A stretch of 64,000 nucleotides of DNA from Dryocola clanedunensis_A (lineage in GTDB: Bacteria > Pseudomonadota > Gammaproteobacteria > Enterobacterales > Enterobacteriaceae): assembly GCA_038405435.1 (NCBI GenBank), contig JBBYHZ010000004.1. One strand, written 5' to 3'. Within the stretch, counting starts at the first letter, position 1. Every line of letters starts with the position of its first letter. Made by a program: the position numbers and the translations under genes. Below the pieces are notes generated by a model. That model was not told the origin of the DNA and searched no databases. It worked only from the letters and a program-made list of their open reading frames with translations. Below are positions 24,670 through 34,024 of the stretch, piece by piece.

Positions 24670-24700
24670 AAAAAACCAGCCTTTAACAGCTGGTTTTTTA
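24670..24700. terminator. terminator between yojI and mgtE
   Basis: AAAAAACCAGC (24670-24680) / GCTGGTTTTTT (24689-24699). It serves yojI on the minus strand; the stem is symmetric enough to act both ways. Confidence 0.85.
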
Positions 24701-24704
24701 ATAC

Positions 24705-26351
24705 TTAACTTCCCGTTCTGGCTACCGCATCCCGGGAAGCGCTGTCACGCTCGTGCCCGGTCAGTTCGCTTAGCTGCCCTTTGCGCATCTCCAGCAGGCG
24801 GTCAGCGTGGATAAAATAGTGGTCGTCGTGGCTGATGGCGAAAATCGTTTTGCCCATCTGCTGCATCAGCGGCAGCAGCTCCTGATAAAACTCCCTGCGG
24901 AAGTGAGGATCCTGATCGGCGGCCCACTCGTCGAGCAGGATGATGTCCCGCTCTTCCGCCAGCGCCAGCAGCAGCGCCACGCGTTTTTTCTGCCCCTTGG
25001 AGAGCTTCAGATTGAGGATGGTGCCGTTGTCCAGCTCCAGCTTTTCGCTCATTTTCAGGCGTTCCAGCCAGCTGGCAACCAGCTCGGGCTTAGCCTGTGC
25101 GCCCTGCTGCCCCAGCAGCCGGTCAAACAGCCAGACGTCGGTAAAGACCGCGGAGAAGAGCTTGCGGTAGTCATCCATGCTGCCAGCGTCGATCTGCCTG
25201 CCGTCGAGGTAAATCGCGCCGGAAACCGGATGATAAAGTCCGGTCAACAGCATCGCCAGCGTCGATTTGCCGCTGCCGTTGCCGCCTATCAGGAAAATAA
25301 GCTCGCCGCGTTCGATCTTCAGGTTCAGCGGCCCGACGGAAAAGGCGTTGTCGCCATATTTAAAGACGACGTCGCGCATCTCCAGCGTCTGCCACTGCCC
25401 CGCTTCTTTCGAGCGAGGAAAGGCCGCATCGTAAGGGGCGAGCTCAAATTTTTTCAGCTTGTTGAACGCCACCTGTGCGCTTAGCAGCGTCGGCAGCGCG
25501 CCAACGGCGGAAAGCATCGGCGTACGCAGGAAAAGCAACGTCAGCGAGAAAGTTGCGGCAACGTTAGTATCCGACCAGCCGAGGCTGTTGGCCATCCAGA
25601 ACACCAGGCCAATCACGCCCAGCATCATAATATTTGACCAGTTAACGGCGCTCAGGTGGAAGGTGTCAGCGCGAATAATGTGGCTGCGGTAGTCGCTGGC
25701 GTGAGGAACATAGGTATCTTCATAAAGGCGTTCAGCACGCTCGCGGTTCAGCGCCAGCTCTTTACGGCCTTCGATAACCGTCTGGTAATCGTTATAAAGC
25801 TGATCCTCGATGTCGCGCAGCCTGGCAAGATGCTTATAGACGCGGGCCACCAGCACGAAGCCGCCGAAAATCGTGATCGCCACCCAGACGGCGGTCACCG
25901 CCAGCATTTTTGGCGAGAGCCACGCCAGATAGGCGGCGGAGCCGAAGGTCAGGATGATCCCCTGCACCAGCTCGGGCAGGCGCACGAAGGCGATGGTGAT
26001 ATTGCGCACGTCGCTGGTCAGGCCCGCCAGCAGCGCGGCGCTGCCAAGCTGCTCAACGCGCTCGACGTGGGTATCCATCAGGCGCTTGATGAATTCGCTG
26101 CGCAGGCGATAGACGAAATGGTGGCCGAGCGTGGTAAGCGCCAGCTGCGAGCCAAGCGTTACCGCCATCAGAAGCAGCAGCAGACCGAGGAACTCGGGGA
26201 GTACCGACAGAGAAATATCCGGGGTTTCAATCAGCCGCTGGTTGATAAAGGCAATCAGGCCGATACCCAGCGCGGCGCTGGCGAGGCTAAGGACCATCAC
26301 CATGATAAATGGCCAGCGGTACTGCCGGTAAACTACGCGTAAAAGTTCCAT
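24705..26351 (-). CDS. yojI: ABC exporter YojI (microcin J25 efflux)
   Basis: About 548 aa. The N-terminal six-helix exporter domain starts MELLRVVYRQYRWPF, and the C-terminal ATPase has Walker A GGNGSGKS, a degenerate signature LKLSKGQKKR and Walker B DIILLDEWAAD. These are characteristic of YojI/cyclic-peptide exporters of the PvdE/SyrD type. In E. coli YojI with TolC exports microcin J25 and L-cysteine. The start is the ATG at 26351; the preceding GTG at 26354 is less likely. Confidence 0.94.
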   Translation of the reverse strand: MELLRVVYRQYRWPFIMVMVLSLASAALGIGLIAFINQRLIETPDISLSVLPEFLGLLLLLMAVTLGSQLALTTLGHHFVYRLRSEFIKRLMDTHVERVEQLGSAALLAGLTSDVRNITIAFVRLPELVQGIILTFGSAAYLAWLSPKMLAVTAVWVAITIFGGFVLVARVYKHLARLRDIEDQLYNDYQTVIEGRKELALNRERAERLYEDTYVPHASDYRSHIIRADTFHLSAVNWSNIMMLGVIGLVFWMANSLGWSDTNVAATFSLTLLFLRTPMLSAVGALPTLLSAQVAFNKLKKFELAPYDAAFPRSKEAGQWQTLEMRDVVFKYGDNAFSVGPLNLKIERGELIFLIGGNGSGKSTLAMLLTGLYHPVSGAIYLDGRQIDAGSMDDYRKLFSAVFTDVWLFDRLLGQQGAQAKPELVASWLERLKMSEKLELDNGTILNLKLSKGQKKRVALLLALAEERDIILLDEWAADQDPHFRREFYQELLPLMQQMGKTIFAISHDDHYFIHADRLLEMRKGQLSELTGHERDSASRDAVARTGS

Positions 26352-26425
26352 CACTCACTACCCGAAAACAAAAACAGCGAGCAGTTTAAACGGCAACGCG
26401 CCCACAGCAAGAATAATTCTTATTT

Positions 26426-27076
26426 TTATTCGCTTTTTGATGTACTGCGGAAGGTGAGGTTATACCGGGCTTCGCCCGTGGCGGCATGCTGTCCCGGCTT
26501 GAGCGGTAAAATACCGTGGTAGAACAGGCGTGACGCCCCGCCCCAGACCACAACGTCGCCGTGCTCCAGCATAACTTTTTGAAGGTGATCGTTACGTTTC
26601 AGCCCGCCAAACTGAAAGACCGCGGGCAGGCCGAGCGAAACGGAAACGATAGGCTGCTGCAGGTTCGGCTCGTCCTTATCCTGGTGCAGCGACAGCTTCG
26701 CCCCGGGCACGTAGCGGTTGATAAGACAGGCATCCGGTGAGAAACCGGGATAGCCCGCTGCGGCAGAAGCGGCGTCGGACAGCGCCCGGAAAGCCTGTGG
26801 CATAGCGGGCCAGGGTTGACCGGTAAGCGGGTCGTCCGGGGAATAAAGGTAGCCGTACTGGTTAGTCGTCCAGCCTCTCTCGCCGCAGTTAGTCATCGCC
26901 ACGGACATGGTGTAGCCGCCCGGCGTGACCATCTGGCGAAACGGTGAGTGCCGGGCGACGTGCGCAATCTGCGCAAGCAGCTCGTCTGCCTGAGCGCGGG
27001 AGAAACGCCGCAGGATCACGGCTCCGTCCGCCAGCGGCTCCTGCCAGGGAGATTCGTCCGCAAAGAGATCCAACAT
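26426..27076 (-). CDS. alkB: alpha-ketoglutarate/Fe(II) DNA dealkylase AlkB
   Basis: 216 aa, the E. coli length. Iron ligands H131 and D133 (LSLHQDKDE), the distal His in RLFYHG, and RYNLTF near the C-terminus with the 2-oxoglutarate-binding Arg. It removes 1-methyladenine and 3-methylcytosine lesions oxidatively. The ATG shares one base with the ada stop (TAATG), so the two form a coupled ada-alkB operon. An ORF start further upstream is inside ada. Confidence 0.96.
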   Translation of the reverse strand: MLDLFADESPWQEPLADGAVILRRFSRAQADELLAQIAHVARHSPFRQMVTPGGYTMSVAMTNCGERGWTTNQYGYLYSPDDPLTGQPWPAMPQAFRALSDAASAAAGYPGFSPDACLINRYVPGAKLSLHQDKDEPNLQQPIVSVSLGLPAVFQFGGLKRNDHLQKVMLEHGDVVVWGGASRLFYHGILPLKPGQHAATGEARYNLTFRSTSKSE

Positions 27077-28146
27077 TATTCTTTCCTCTGCTGCGCTTCC
27101 AGATTGAGAAGCAGCTGCTTGCGCTCCACGCCCCAGCGATAGCCGGAAAGCGCGCCATCGTTCCGCACCACACGATGACATGGGATAACGACGGCCAGCC
27201 GGTTTGCGGCACAGGCCCCCGCCACTGCCCTGATCGCTTGCGGATTACCCATTCGTTCGGCAATCTGCCGGTAGCTGGCCGTTTCGCCCGCCGGAATAGC
27301 CCGCAGCGTCTGCCAGACCTGCCGCTGGAATGCCGTTCCCTGGATATCAAGCGGCAGTTCGAATGCCCCGCCAGGATGGTCAAGATAGCTCACCACGCCT
27401 GCGACACGCTTCGCAAAAGCCTCGTCGCCCGCTGACACGGTAGCCTGCGGAAATAGCGACTCAAGTTCGGCAATTAATTCTTCTGGCGCGTTACCTAACA
27501 GTATGGCGCAAATCCCCCGCTCGCTCTCGGCAACCAGAAACTCGCCCAGGTTGCAGGTGCCCACAACAAACTGGATGGCCGTGCTCTTGCCGCCCTGGCG
27601 GTACTGGCGGGCGGTCATGCCCAGCGTGTTATCGGCCTGTTGATAGAAACTGCTGCCCGACTGAAAACCGGCGTCATAGGCGGCCTGGGTAACGGTACCA
27701 CTTTTCGTAAGCTGCTCGCGCAGCCGCCGGGCGCGCAGCGCTTTTTGCCAGGCGGAGGGGGTGACGCCGACGATGCTTTTAAAGATGCGGTGGAAATGAA
27801 AAGGGCTCATCGCCACGCTGGCTGCCACGGCCTCAAGCGTCAATGCCTCCGGACTGGCCTCCATAATACGGCAGGCCTGCATGATGCGTTCCGCACGCTG
27901 CTGCTCCGGGGCGAGCTTATCCGGCTGGCAGCGCTTGCAGGGGCGAAAACCCGCTGCTGAAGCCGCGTCAGGGCTGTGGAAAAAAAGCACGTTTTTGCGC
28001 AGCGGATGACGCGCTGTACAGGAAGGACGGCAGAAAATACCGGTCGTCCTGACGGCAAATACAAATTCGCCGTCGGCCTGAGCATCACGGGTTTCCACGG
28101 CCTGCCAGCGCCGCTCATCAGCGGTAACGTCATTCATCGTTTTCAT
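27076..28146 (-). CDS. ada: Ada: bifunctional methyltransferase and transcriptional activator
   Basis: 356 aa. The N-terminal zinc domain has the methylphosphotriester acceptor Cys39 (TGIFCRPSC) and the second zinc pair (CKRC). Next come an AraC-type helix-turn-helix region (FHFHRIFKSIVGVTPSAW) and the C-terminal O6-methylguanine transferase with active-site PCHR (Cys323). Self-methylation at the N-terminal Cys makes it an activator of ada-alkB. AGGAG precedes the start. I could not convincingly place an Ada box in the short upstream gap. Confidence 0.95.
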   Translation of the reverse strand: MKTMNDVTADERRWQAVETRDAQADGEFVFAVRTTGIFCRPSCTARHPLRKNVLFFHSPDAASAAGFRPCKRCQPDKLAPEQQRAERIMQACRIMEASPEALTLEAVAASVAMSPFHFHRIFKSIVGVTPSAWQKALRARRLREQLTKSGTVTQAAYDAGFQSGSSFYQQADNTLGMTARQYRQGGKSTAIQFVVGTCNLGEFLVAESERGICAILLGNAPEELIAELESLFPQATVSAGDEAFAKRVAGVVSYLDHPGGAFELPLDIQGTAFQRQVWQTLRAIPAGETASYRQIAERMGNPQAIRAVAGACAANRLAVVIPCHRVVRNDGALSGYRWGVERKQLLLNLEAQQRKE

Positions 28147-28227
28147 GACCTGCTCCTCTGTTTGCTGTCACAGGATGACTTTGCCACGCTTGCCGGGACG
28201 GAAAACCCACATTCTTGCTTTCTAATT

Positions 28228-29268
28228 CTACTCGCTCAGCAGGAAGGTTTTAAACTGGGGCGACATCCAGGTTGAGAAACCGTCGCCCTCTTTAGTAATA
28301 AGGTAGACCGCCAGCCCCTCTTTCTGGGCAACCTGCTTCGCTTTCTCTGTGCCGAGGACCATCAGCCCCGTGTCCCAGCCGTCGGCTTCCAGCGCCGTAG
28401 TGGCGATAACCGTGGCGGAGACCAGCCGGTGCTGGATAGGCGCGCCGGTCGTCGGGTCGATAACGTGCGACAGGCGTTTGCCATCCAGCTCGTAGTAATT
28501 GCGGTAGCTGCCGGAGGTGCTGATCCCGTGACCGTTCAGGTCGACCACCGCCTGCACGGCGTTTTCCCGGTCAGTCGGTTTCTGAATCGCCACGCGCCAG
28601 GCCTTGCCGTCCGGGTTAGTGCCACGCGTCACCACCGCCCCACCGACGGAGACCAGATAGCGCCCAATGCCGTTTTGCTCCATCAGGCGCGCCAGGTGGT
28701 CTGCAGCGTACCCCTCCCCTACGGTCGAGAGATCGACATACAGGCCCGGCAGATCTTTTTGCAGCCACTGCTCGCCTGCCTGATTAATCACTTTCAGGTG
28801 CTGCAGGCCGGTCAGTGCCCTCGCCGCGTCAATCTGCGCCTGGTCCGGCGTCTTCACCGGCTGCTTATCCGGGCCGAACCCCCACAGGTTAACCAGCGGG
28901 CCAACCGTAATATCCATTGCGCCATCGGTTTTCGCGCCAATTCGCAGCGAGAGCGTCACGATGTCGCTCATCCCTTCGCTGACCCGGTAAGGTTCGGTGC
29001 TGCGGGACTGGTTAAAGCGCGACAGCGCGGAATCTGATTTATAAGTCGACAGCAGGCGGTCGTCGGCGTCCAGCTGAGCCTGAATTTTCGCCCGTAGCTC
29101 GCTCTGGCGAGCTTTATCGACGCCGGCCAGGCTGGCGCGCCAGAAGGTGCCCATAGTTTTACCTTCCAGCACCATGCCCGTGCTTTCTTTAGCTGGCTGA
29201 TTATCGCACCCGGCGAGTACAAGAAGTGCCACGGCGAACAGGCCACGGCGAAGCAGTTGTCGTTCCAT
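28228..29268 (-). CDS. apbE: FAD:protein FMN transferase ApbE (lipoprotein)
   Basis: 346 aa. The lipobox VLAGC gives Cys21 as the lipidated residue. ApbE motifs include EGKTMGTFWRAS, KTDGAMDITVGPLVNLWGFG, LYVDLSTVGEGYAADHL, YLVSVGGAV and SHVIDPTTGAP. The enzyme attaches FMN to threonine of periplasmic subunits such as NqrB/NqrC and RnfG/RnfD. It sits between ada and ompC as in E. coli. Confidence 0.95.
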   Translation of the reverse strand: MERQLLRRGLFAVALLVLAGCDNQPAKESTGMVLEGKTMGTFWRASLAGVDKARQSELRAKIQAQLDADDRLLSTYKSDSALSRFNQSRSTEPYRVSEGMSDIVTLSLRIGAKTDGAMDITVGPLVNLWGFGPDKQPVKTPDQAQIDAARALTGLQHLKVINQAGEQWLQKDLPGLYVDLSTVGEGYAADHLARLMEQNGIGRYLVSVGGAVVTRGTNPDGKAWRVAIQKPTDRENAVQAVVDLNGHGISTSGSYRNYYELDGKRLSHVIDPTTGAPIQHRLVSATVIATTALEADGWDTGLMVLGTEKAKQVAQKEGLAVYLITKEGDGFSTWMSPQFKTFLLSE

Positions 29269-29360
29269 TGGTGTCTTTCTCCAGTTCTGAGGCGCAAGAG
29301 TATATCAAAAGGGGAAAGCGATGAGGCAAAGCGGGGGTTTTGTTGAGCTTAAAGAAAGAA

Positions 29361-29386
29361 AAAAGGCGCCCTGAGGCGCCTTTTAT
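29361..29386 (-). terminator. terminator of ompC
   Basis: AAAAGGCGCC (29361-29370), CTGA loop, GGCGCCTTTT (29375-29384). On the ompC strand the stem is followed by T-rich sequence. Confidence 0.9.
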
Positions 29387-29400
29387 AACGAATGTCGGAC

Positions 29401-30489
29401 TTAGAACTGGTAAACCAGGCCCAGCGCAACGATATCGTCGGTACCTACGCCAGAAGCGCGGGTGAAGTCGTTTTCGTCCAGCAGGTTGATTTTGTAATCA
29501 ACGTAGGTGGACATGTTTTTGTTGAAGTAGTAAGTCGCGCCAACATCAACATATTTCAGCAGGTCCTGATCGCCGTAACCTTCGATGTCTTTACCTTTGG
29601 ACTGCAGGTAAGCCACGGAAGGACGCAGACCGAAGTCGAACTGGTACTGAGCAACAACTTCGAAGTTCTGTGCTTTGTTAGCAAAGCCCAGGTCGCCTGC
29701 GCGAGTTGCGTTGTAGGTCTGGGTGTACTGAGTTGCCAGGTAAACGTTGTTCGCGTCATATTTCAGGCCGCCGGTGTAAGTTTCAGCACGGTCACCTTCG
29801 CCAACCAGCATTTCGTTCTGGTCAGTAGTACGCTTGGAGCTGGCAATTGCAGAACCTACGCTGAAGCCTTCGCCCAGATCGTAAGTCAGGGAGCCGCCGA
29901 AGCCGTCACCGTTCTGACGCTGTGCGCCACGACCGTTGTTGGTTGAGCCTTCGCCAGATGGGCTGCCGTTTTTACCCTGGTACTGCAGAGCAAAGTTCAG
30001 GCCGTCAACCAGACCGAAGAAGTCGGTGTTACGGTAAGTAGCAACGCCGTTAGCACGGGATTGCAGGAAGTTGTCGGAACCGTAGGTGTCGCCGCCAAAC
30101 TCTGGCAGAACGTCGGTCCAGGAAGTTACGTCGTATACAACGCCGTAGTTACGACCGTAGTCGAAAGAGCCGTAGTCAGCAAAGCGCAGACCAGCAAACG
30201 CCAGACGAGTCCAGGAGTTGTTTTCGCTTTCAGCGCTGTTGCCCTGAATCTGGTATTCCCACTGGCCGTAACCGGTCAGCTGGTCGTTTACCTGAGTTTC
30301 GCCTTTGAAGCCCAGACGCATATAGGTCTGGTCGCCGTCTGCGCCGTCGTCATCAGAGAAGTAGTGCAGGCCATCAACTTTACCGTACAGATCTAATTTG
30401 TTGCCGTCTTTGTTATAAATTTCGGCCGCATGAGCGGTGCCTGCTACCAGCAGAGCTGGAACCAGGAGGGACAGTACTTTAACTTTCAT
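29401..30489 (-). CDS. ompC: outer-membrane porin OmpC
   Basis: 362 aa. A 21-residue signal peptide (MKVKVLSLLVPALLVAGTAHA) is followed by AEIYNKDGNKLDLYGKVDGLHYF. Constriction loop 3 has PEFGGD. The protein ends in the beta-barrel signal with terminal Phe (ALGLVYQF). It is a trimeric 16-strand general porin. Loops near residues 175-190 and 230-245 differ from E. coli, as expected for phage-exposed loops. The 5' UTR matches E. coli ompC (GAGGGTTAATAAC before ATG), including the region paired by MicC/RseX-type sRNAs. Divergent from micF. Confidence 0.96.
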   Translation of the reverse strand: MKVKVLSLLVPALLVAGTAHAAEIYNKDGNKLDLYGKVDGLHYFSDDDGADGDQTYMRLGFKGETQVNDQLTGYGQWEYQIQGNSAESENNSWTRLAFAGLRFADYGSFDYGRNYGVVYDVTSWTDVLPEFGGDTYGSDNFLQSRANGVATYRNTDFFGLVDGLNFALQYQGKNGSPSGEGSTNNGRGAQRQNGDGFGGSLTYDLGEGFSVGSAIASSKRTTDQNEMLVGEGDRAETYTGGLKYDANNVYLATQYTQTYNATRAGDLGFANKAQNFEVVAQYQFDFGLRPSVAYLQSKGKDIEGYGDQDLLKYVDVGATYYFNKNMSTYVDYKINLLDENDFTRASGVGTDDIVALGLVYQF

Positions 30490-30611
30490 GTTATTAACCC
30501 TCTGTTATATGCCTTTTTATATGCCACTGCTTACTGATTACCCTCTAATCAGTCGGCAACTCATTGTCCGAAACAAATCCAGAATAATCCAACGAGAATA
30601 TGATACTAAAA

Positions 30612-30652
30612 CTATATAGATGTTTCAGATGTCGATATAGATGTTTCAGAAT
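30612..30652 (-). promoter_or_regulatory. OmpR-binding region of ompC
   Basis: Two tandem near-identical words on the ompC strand, CTGAAACATCTATATCGACAT and CTGAAACATCTATATAGTTT, spaced about 20 bp, correspond in place and sequence to the C-box OmpR sites of E. coli ompC. The promoter -10 lies just downstream. Confidence 0.8.
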
Positions 30653-30813
30653 GTGTATTTTGGGGAACTTTTTTTAGCACGAATAGCTAAAAATATAAGC
30701 ACTAATAATCAAAAAATCACAAACATACATTCAAATCAGTTAATTACAGAAGTTCAAAGCAAGTAGCACTGAATGACAAAATATTCCCACAAGTTATCGC
30801 TAAAATACTTCCC

Positions 30814-30905
30814 GCTATCATCATTAACTTTATTTATTACCGTCATTCAGTTCTGAATGTCTGTTTACCCCTATTAATACCGGATGCTTGCATCCGGTTT
30901 TTTTT
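30814..30905 (+). ncRNA. micF: MicF antisense regulatory RNA
   Basis: Sequence from GCTATCATCATTAACTTTAT to the final hairpin ACCGGATGC/GCATCCGGT plus a T-run matches E. coli micF almost base for base over about 92 nt. The 5' segment contains the ompF-pairing stretch. It is transcribed away from ompC. It represses ompF translation with Hfq and is activated by OmpR, SoxS, Rob and MarA in E. coli. Conservation implies that an ompF-type target exists elsewhere. Confidence 0.93.
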
Positions 30906-31344
30906 ACCCTTCTTTACGTAACTTTAATAGTTTTGTGCTACGCGACAAAAAAGTAACGACTATTAAGTAATCACCTGACGATATAAAACCCCACCTTTGA
31001 CGATTGGGATAATTCTTAATGGTGTTTATTCATGGAAAACAATCTGTTCAGGAAAAATAGTTGTACAGGCGCTGAACAATCAGTACAGAAACAGAGCATC
31101 AGAACGCCCTGCAGAACCTCTCGCCACGGTGGCGATTTCGACGAATTATCAATAACCTGGCAAAGTACAGTTTTGCCCTTATACTCCATGTGTTTAACAC
31201 ACAGACGATGACGCCAGCGCCCGTTGAAGGTATTCTACGGACGGGTGCGTTTGATGCATCGCTCACGGTTGCAGCGCCTGCTACAGGCAGGTGCCATGGT
31301 AAGTTCTCTTGAGTGGCGAGTTTTCGCCAGGTTACGCGCTAATA
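30906..31344 (+). other. micF-rcsD spacer and structured rcsD leader
   Basis: No gene seen. It contains the probable rcsD promoter at 31157-31185 and, further down, two hairpins in the leader: GCGCCTGC (31274-31281) / GCAGGTGC (31287-31294), and a looser CGCCCGT/ACGGGTGCG pairing around 31215-31252. The part before 31150 shows nothing I can name. Confidence 0.55.
31157..31185 (+). promoter_or_regulatory. candidate rcsD promoter
   Basis: CTGGCA (31157-31162), a 17-bp spacer, TATACT (31180-31185), about 160 bp ahead of the rcsD start. Good sigma-70 spacing with a moderate -35. Confidence 0.55.
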
Positions 31345-34008
31345 ATGAGTCAGTCAGACGGCATGATCCCGAATAAATTTTCCCTAATCCCCGGCAATAT
31401 CACGCGCTTCTTTCTGTTGCTGATCGTAGTGCTGCTGGTTGCTATGGGGGTGATGGTACAGAGCGCCGTTAACGCCTGGCTGAAAGATAAAAGTTACCAG
31501 ATAGTCGACATCACCCATGCGCTGCACAAGCGTGTCGATACCTATCGCTATGCCACATGGCAAATTTACGACAATATTGCGGCCACCCCGGCCTCCTCGA
31601 CGGGTGACGGGTTGCAGGAAACGCGCCTGCGCCAGGACGTTTACTACCTGGAAAAACCGCGCCGTAAAACCGAAGCGCTGATTTTTGGCTCCCACGACAG
31701 CTCCACGCTGGAGATGACGCAGCGAATCTCCAGCTATCTTGATACGCTCTGGGGCGCAGAAAGCAGCCCCTGGTCGATGTACTACCTGAATGGCCAGGAT
31801 AACAGCATGATTCTGGTCTCGACCCTGCCGCTGAAAGATCTCTCATCAGGCTTCAAAGAAACCGGCGTCGGCACCATCGTCGATTCCCGCCGGGCAGAGA
31901 TGCTGCAGCAGGCCAATGCGCTGGATGAACGCGAAAGCTTCTCCCGCCTGCGCCGGCTGGCCTGGCAGAATGGCCACTACTTCACCCTGCGCACTACCTT
32001 TAACCAGCCGGGGCATCTGGCCACGGTTGTCGCCTTTGATCTGCCGATCAACGATCTTATTCCTCCTTCGATGTCTCTCGACAGCTTCCAGCTGGAACCC
32101 GATGAAACGCTTTCATCGCCTCTGGCAAATGATAAAGAAGGCCCGGACAGCGTCACCATCAACTTCAATAGCGCTCGTATAGAAATAGCCTCCCCGCTTG
32201 CCAGCACGCATTTACGTCTGGTCTGGCAGGTGCCGTTCGGCACGCTGCTGATGGATACCCTGCAAAACATATTGCTGCCGCTTCTGCTTAATATAGGGCT
32301 GCTGGCGCTGGCACTGTTTGGCTTTGCCACCTTCCGCCAGCAGGCACCGCGCGCCGCCGAAGCGACGGCGGGCGCCAGTAATGAACTGCAGACCCTGCGC
32401 GCATTAAATGAAGAGATTGTCGCCCTGCTGCCGCTGGGCCTGCTGGTGCATGACCTTGATGCCAACCGAACGGTGATCAGCAATAAAATCGCCGACCAGC
32501 TGCTGCCGCATCTCAATCTGCAAAATATCATCGCCATGGCGGACCAGCATCAGGGCGTGATTCAGGCCACCATCAACAACGAACTCTATGAGATTCGCCA
32601 GTTCCGCAGCCAGATTGCGCCCCGCACGCAGATATTTGTTATCCGCGATCAGGACCGGGAAATCCTCGTTAATAAGAAGCTCAAGCAGGCCCAGCGCCTG
32701 TATGAGAAGAACCAGCAGGGCCGCGTGGCCTTTATGCAGCACATCGGGGAAGCCTTACAGTTACCGGTAAAAAACCTTGCAGAGGGTGCGGCAAAAATCA
32801 ATACTCCGGAACACATCCATCTTGCGAATGAAGCACAAACAATTATTCGTCTGGTAGATGAGATTCAGCTTCTGAACCAGCTTGAAACCGATAGCTGGAA
32901 AATCAACGCCACGGAGTTCGCGATTCAGCCGCTGGTAGATGAAGTCGCGCTGGAGATGCTGCCGATCATTAAGCGTAAGGGCCTGCAGCTGCTGATTAAC
33001 AACCAGCTGCCGGCTGATGAGGTGCGTCATGGTGACCGTGAGGCGCTGCGCAAAATATTACAGCTGCTGCTGCACTACTCCGTGACCACCACGCAGATCG
33101 GCAAAATTACGCTTGAGATATGTGAGGAGGAATCCGCGCCGGAGCGCCTGTTGTTCCGCGTGCTGGACACGGGAGAAGGCATCGGAAACGATGAAATCGA
33201 CAACCTTCACTTCCCGTTCCTCAACGAAACGAGCGAAGACCGCTACGGCAAAGCCCACGGCCTGACGTTCTATCTGTGCGATCAGCTTTCTCGTAAGCTT
33301 GGTGGACACCTCTCCATCAAGTCTCGTCAGGATATCGGCACGCGTTACAATCTGCATGTTTTAATGACCGCAGAGCCGCAGCCGGACGAACAGGATGAGA
33401 AACTGCTGGATGAAGTGGTGGCAATGCTGGATATTACGTCCAACGAAGTGCGTAACATCGTTACCCGCCAGCTGGAAAACTGGGGGGCGGATTGCATCAC
33501 GCCCGACGAAAGATTAGCCAGTCAAGAATTTGATATCTTCATCACTGATAATCCGTCTAATCTTACATCTTCAGGCTTGCTTTTAAGCGATGATGAAAAC
33601 GGAATGCGGAAATTAGGCCCAGGCCAGTTCCGGGTTAACTTTAATATCAGCGCGGCTTTGCAGGATGCGGTGCTAGGGCTGATAGAAGAGCAGCTGACGC
33701 GTGAAGAGTTGCCCGAGTCGCCGTCAGGCGGTGACGAAACCGCGCAACTCCATGCCAGCGGCTATTACTCGCTGTTTGTCGACACGGTACCGGAAGACGT
33801 CAGTAGATTATATACTGAATCAGCAGCCAGCGATTTTGCTGCGCTGGCGCAAACGGCGCACCGCCTGAAAGGCGTGTTTGCCATGCTAAATCTGGTGCCG
33901 GGCAAGCAGTTATGTGAAACGTTAGAGCATCACATTCGCGAGAGTGATGTTGCCAACATACAAAAATATATCAGCGACATTGACGCTTACGTCAAAAGTT
34001 TGCTGTAG
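31345..34008 (+). CDS. rcsD: Rcs phosphotransfer protein RcsD
   Basis: About 887 aa. Two membrane helices flank a periplasmic domain (residues about 20-310). A degenerate kinase-like region follows, and a C-terminal Hpt domain carries the phosphorylatable His in AQTAHRLKGVFAM. RcsD passes phosphate from RcsC to RcsB. I start at the ATG at 31345 (MSQSDGMIPNKFSLIPG), which aligns with E. coli RcsD from residue 1. A TTG at 31309 is in frame but unlikely. Confidence 0.95.
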   Translation: MSQSDGMIPNKFSLIPGNITRFFLLLIVVLLVAMGVMVQSAVNAWLKDKSYQIVDITHALHKRVDTYRYATWQIYDNIAATPASSTGDGLQETRLRQDVYYLEKPRRKTEALIFGSHDSSTLEMTQRISSYLDTLWGAESSPWSMYYLNGQDNSMILVSTLPLKDLSSGFKETGVGTIVDSRRAEMLQQANALDERESFSRLRRLAWQNGHYFTLRTTFNQPGHLATVVAFDLPINDLIPPSMSLDSFQLEPDETLSSPLANDKEGPDSVTINFNSARIEIASPLASTHLRLVWQVPFGTLLMDTLQNILLPLLLNIGLLALALFGFATFRQQAPRAAEATAGASNELQTLRALNEEIVALLPLGLLVHDLDANRTVISNKIADQLLPHLNLQNIIAMADQHQGVIQATINNELYEIRQFRSQIAPRTQIFVIRDQDREILVNKKLKQAQRLYEKNQQGRVAFMQHIGEALQLPVKNLAEGAAKINTPEHIHLANEAQTIIRLVDEIQLLNQLETDSWKINATEFAIQPLVDEVALEMLPIIKRKGLQLLINNQLPADEVRHGDREALRKILQLLLHYSVTTTQIGKITLEICEEESAPERLLFRVLDTGEGIGNDEIDNLHFPFLNETSEDRYGKAHGLTFYLCDQLSRKLGGHLSIKSRQDIGTRYNLHVLMTAEPQPDEQDEKLLDEVVAMLDITSNEVRNIVTRQLENWGADCITPDERLASQEFDIFITDNPSNLTSSGLLLSDDENGMRKLGPGQFRVNFNISAALQDAVLGLIEEQLTREELPESPSGGDETAQLHASGYYSLFVDTVPEDVSRLYTESAASDFAALAQTAHRLKGVFAMLNLVPGKQLCETLEHHIRESDVANIQKYISDIDAYVKSLL

Positions 34009-34024
34009 CAAGGTAGCCTATTAC

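Noticed and set aside
27145..28205. Ada box upstream of ada
   Set aside because: GCAAGCGTGGCAAAG upstream of ada has pieces reminiscent of AAAGCGCAA but no convincing full match.
31309..31344. Upstream TTG start for rcsD
   Set aside because: It adds 12 residues with no ribosome-binding site; the ATG at 31345 aligns with E. coli RcsD at residue 1.
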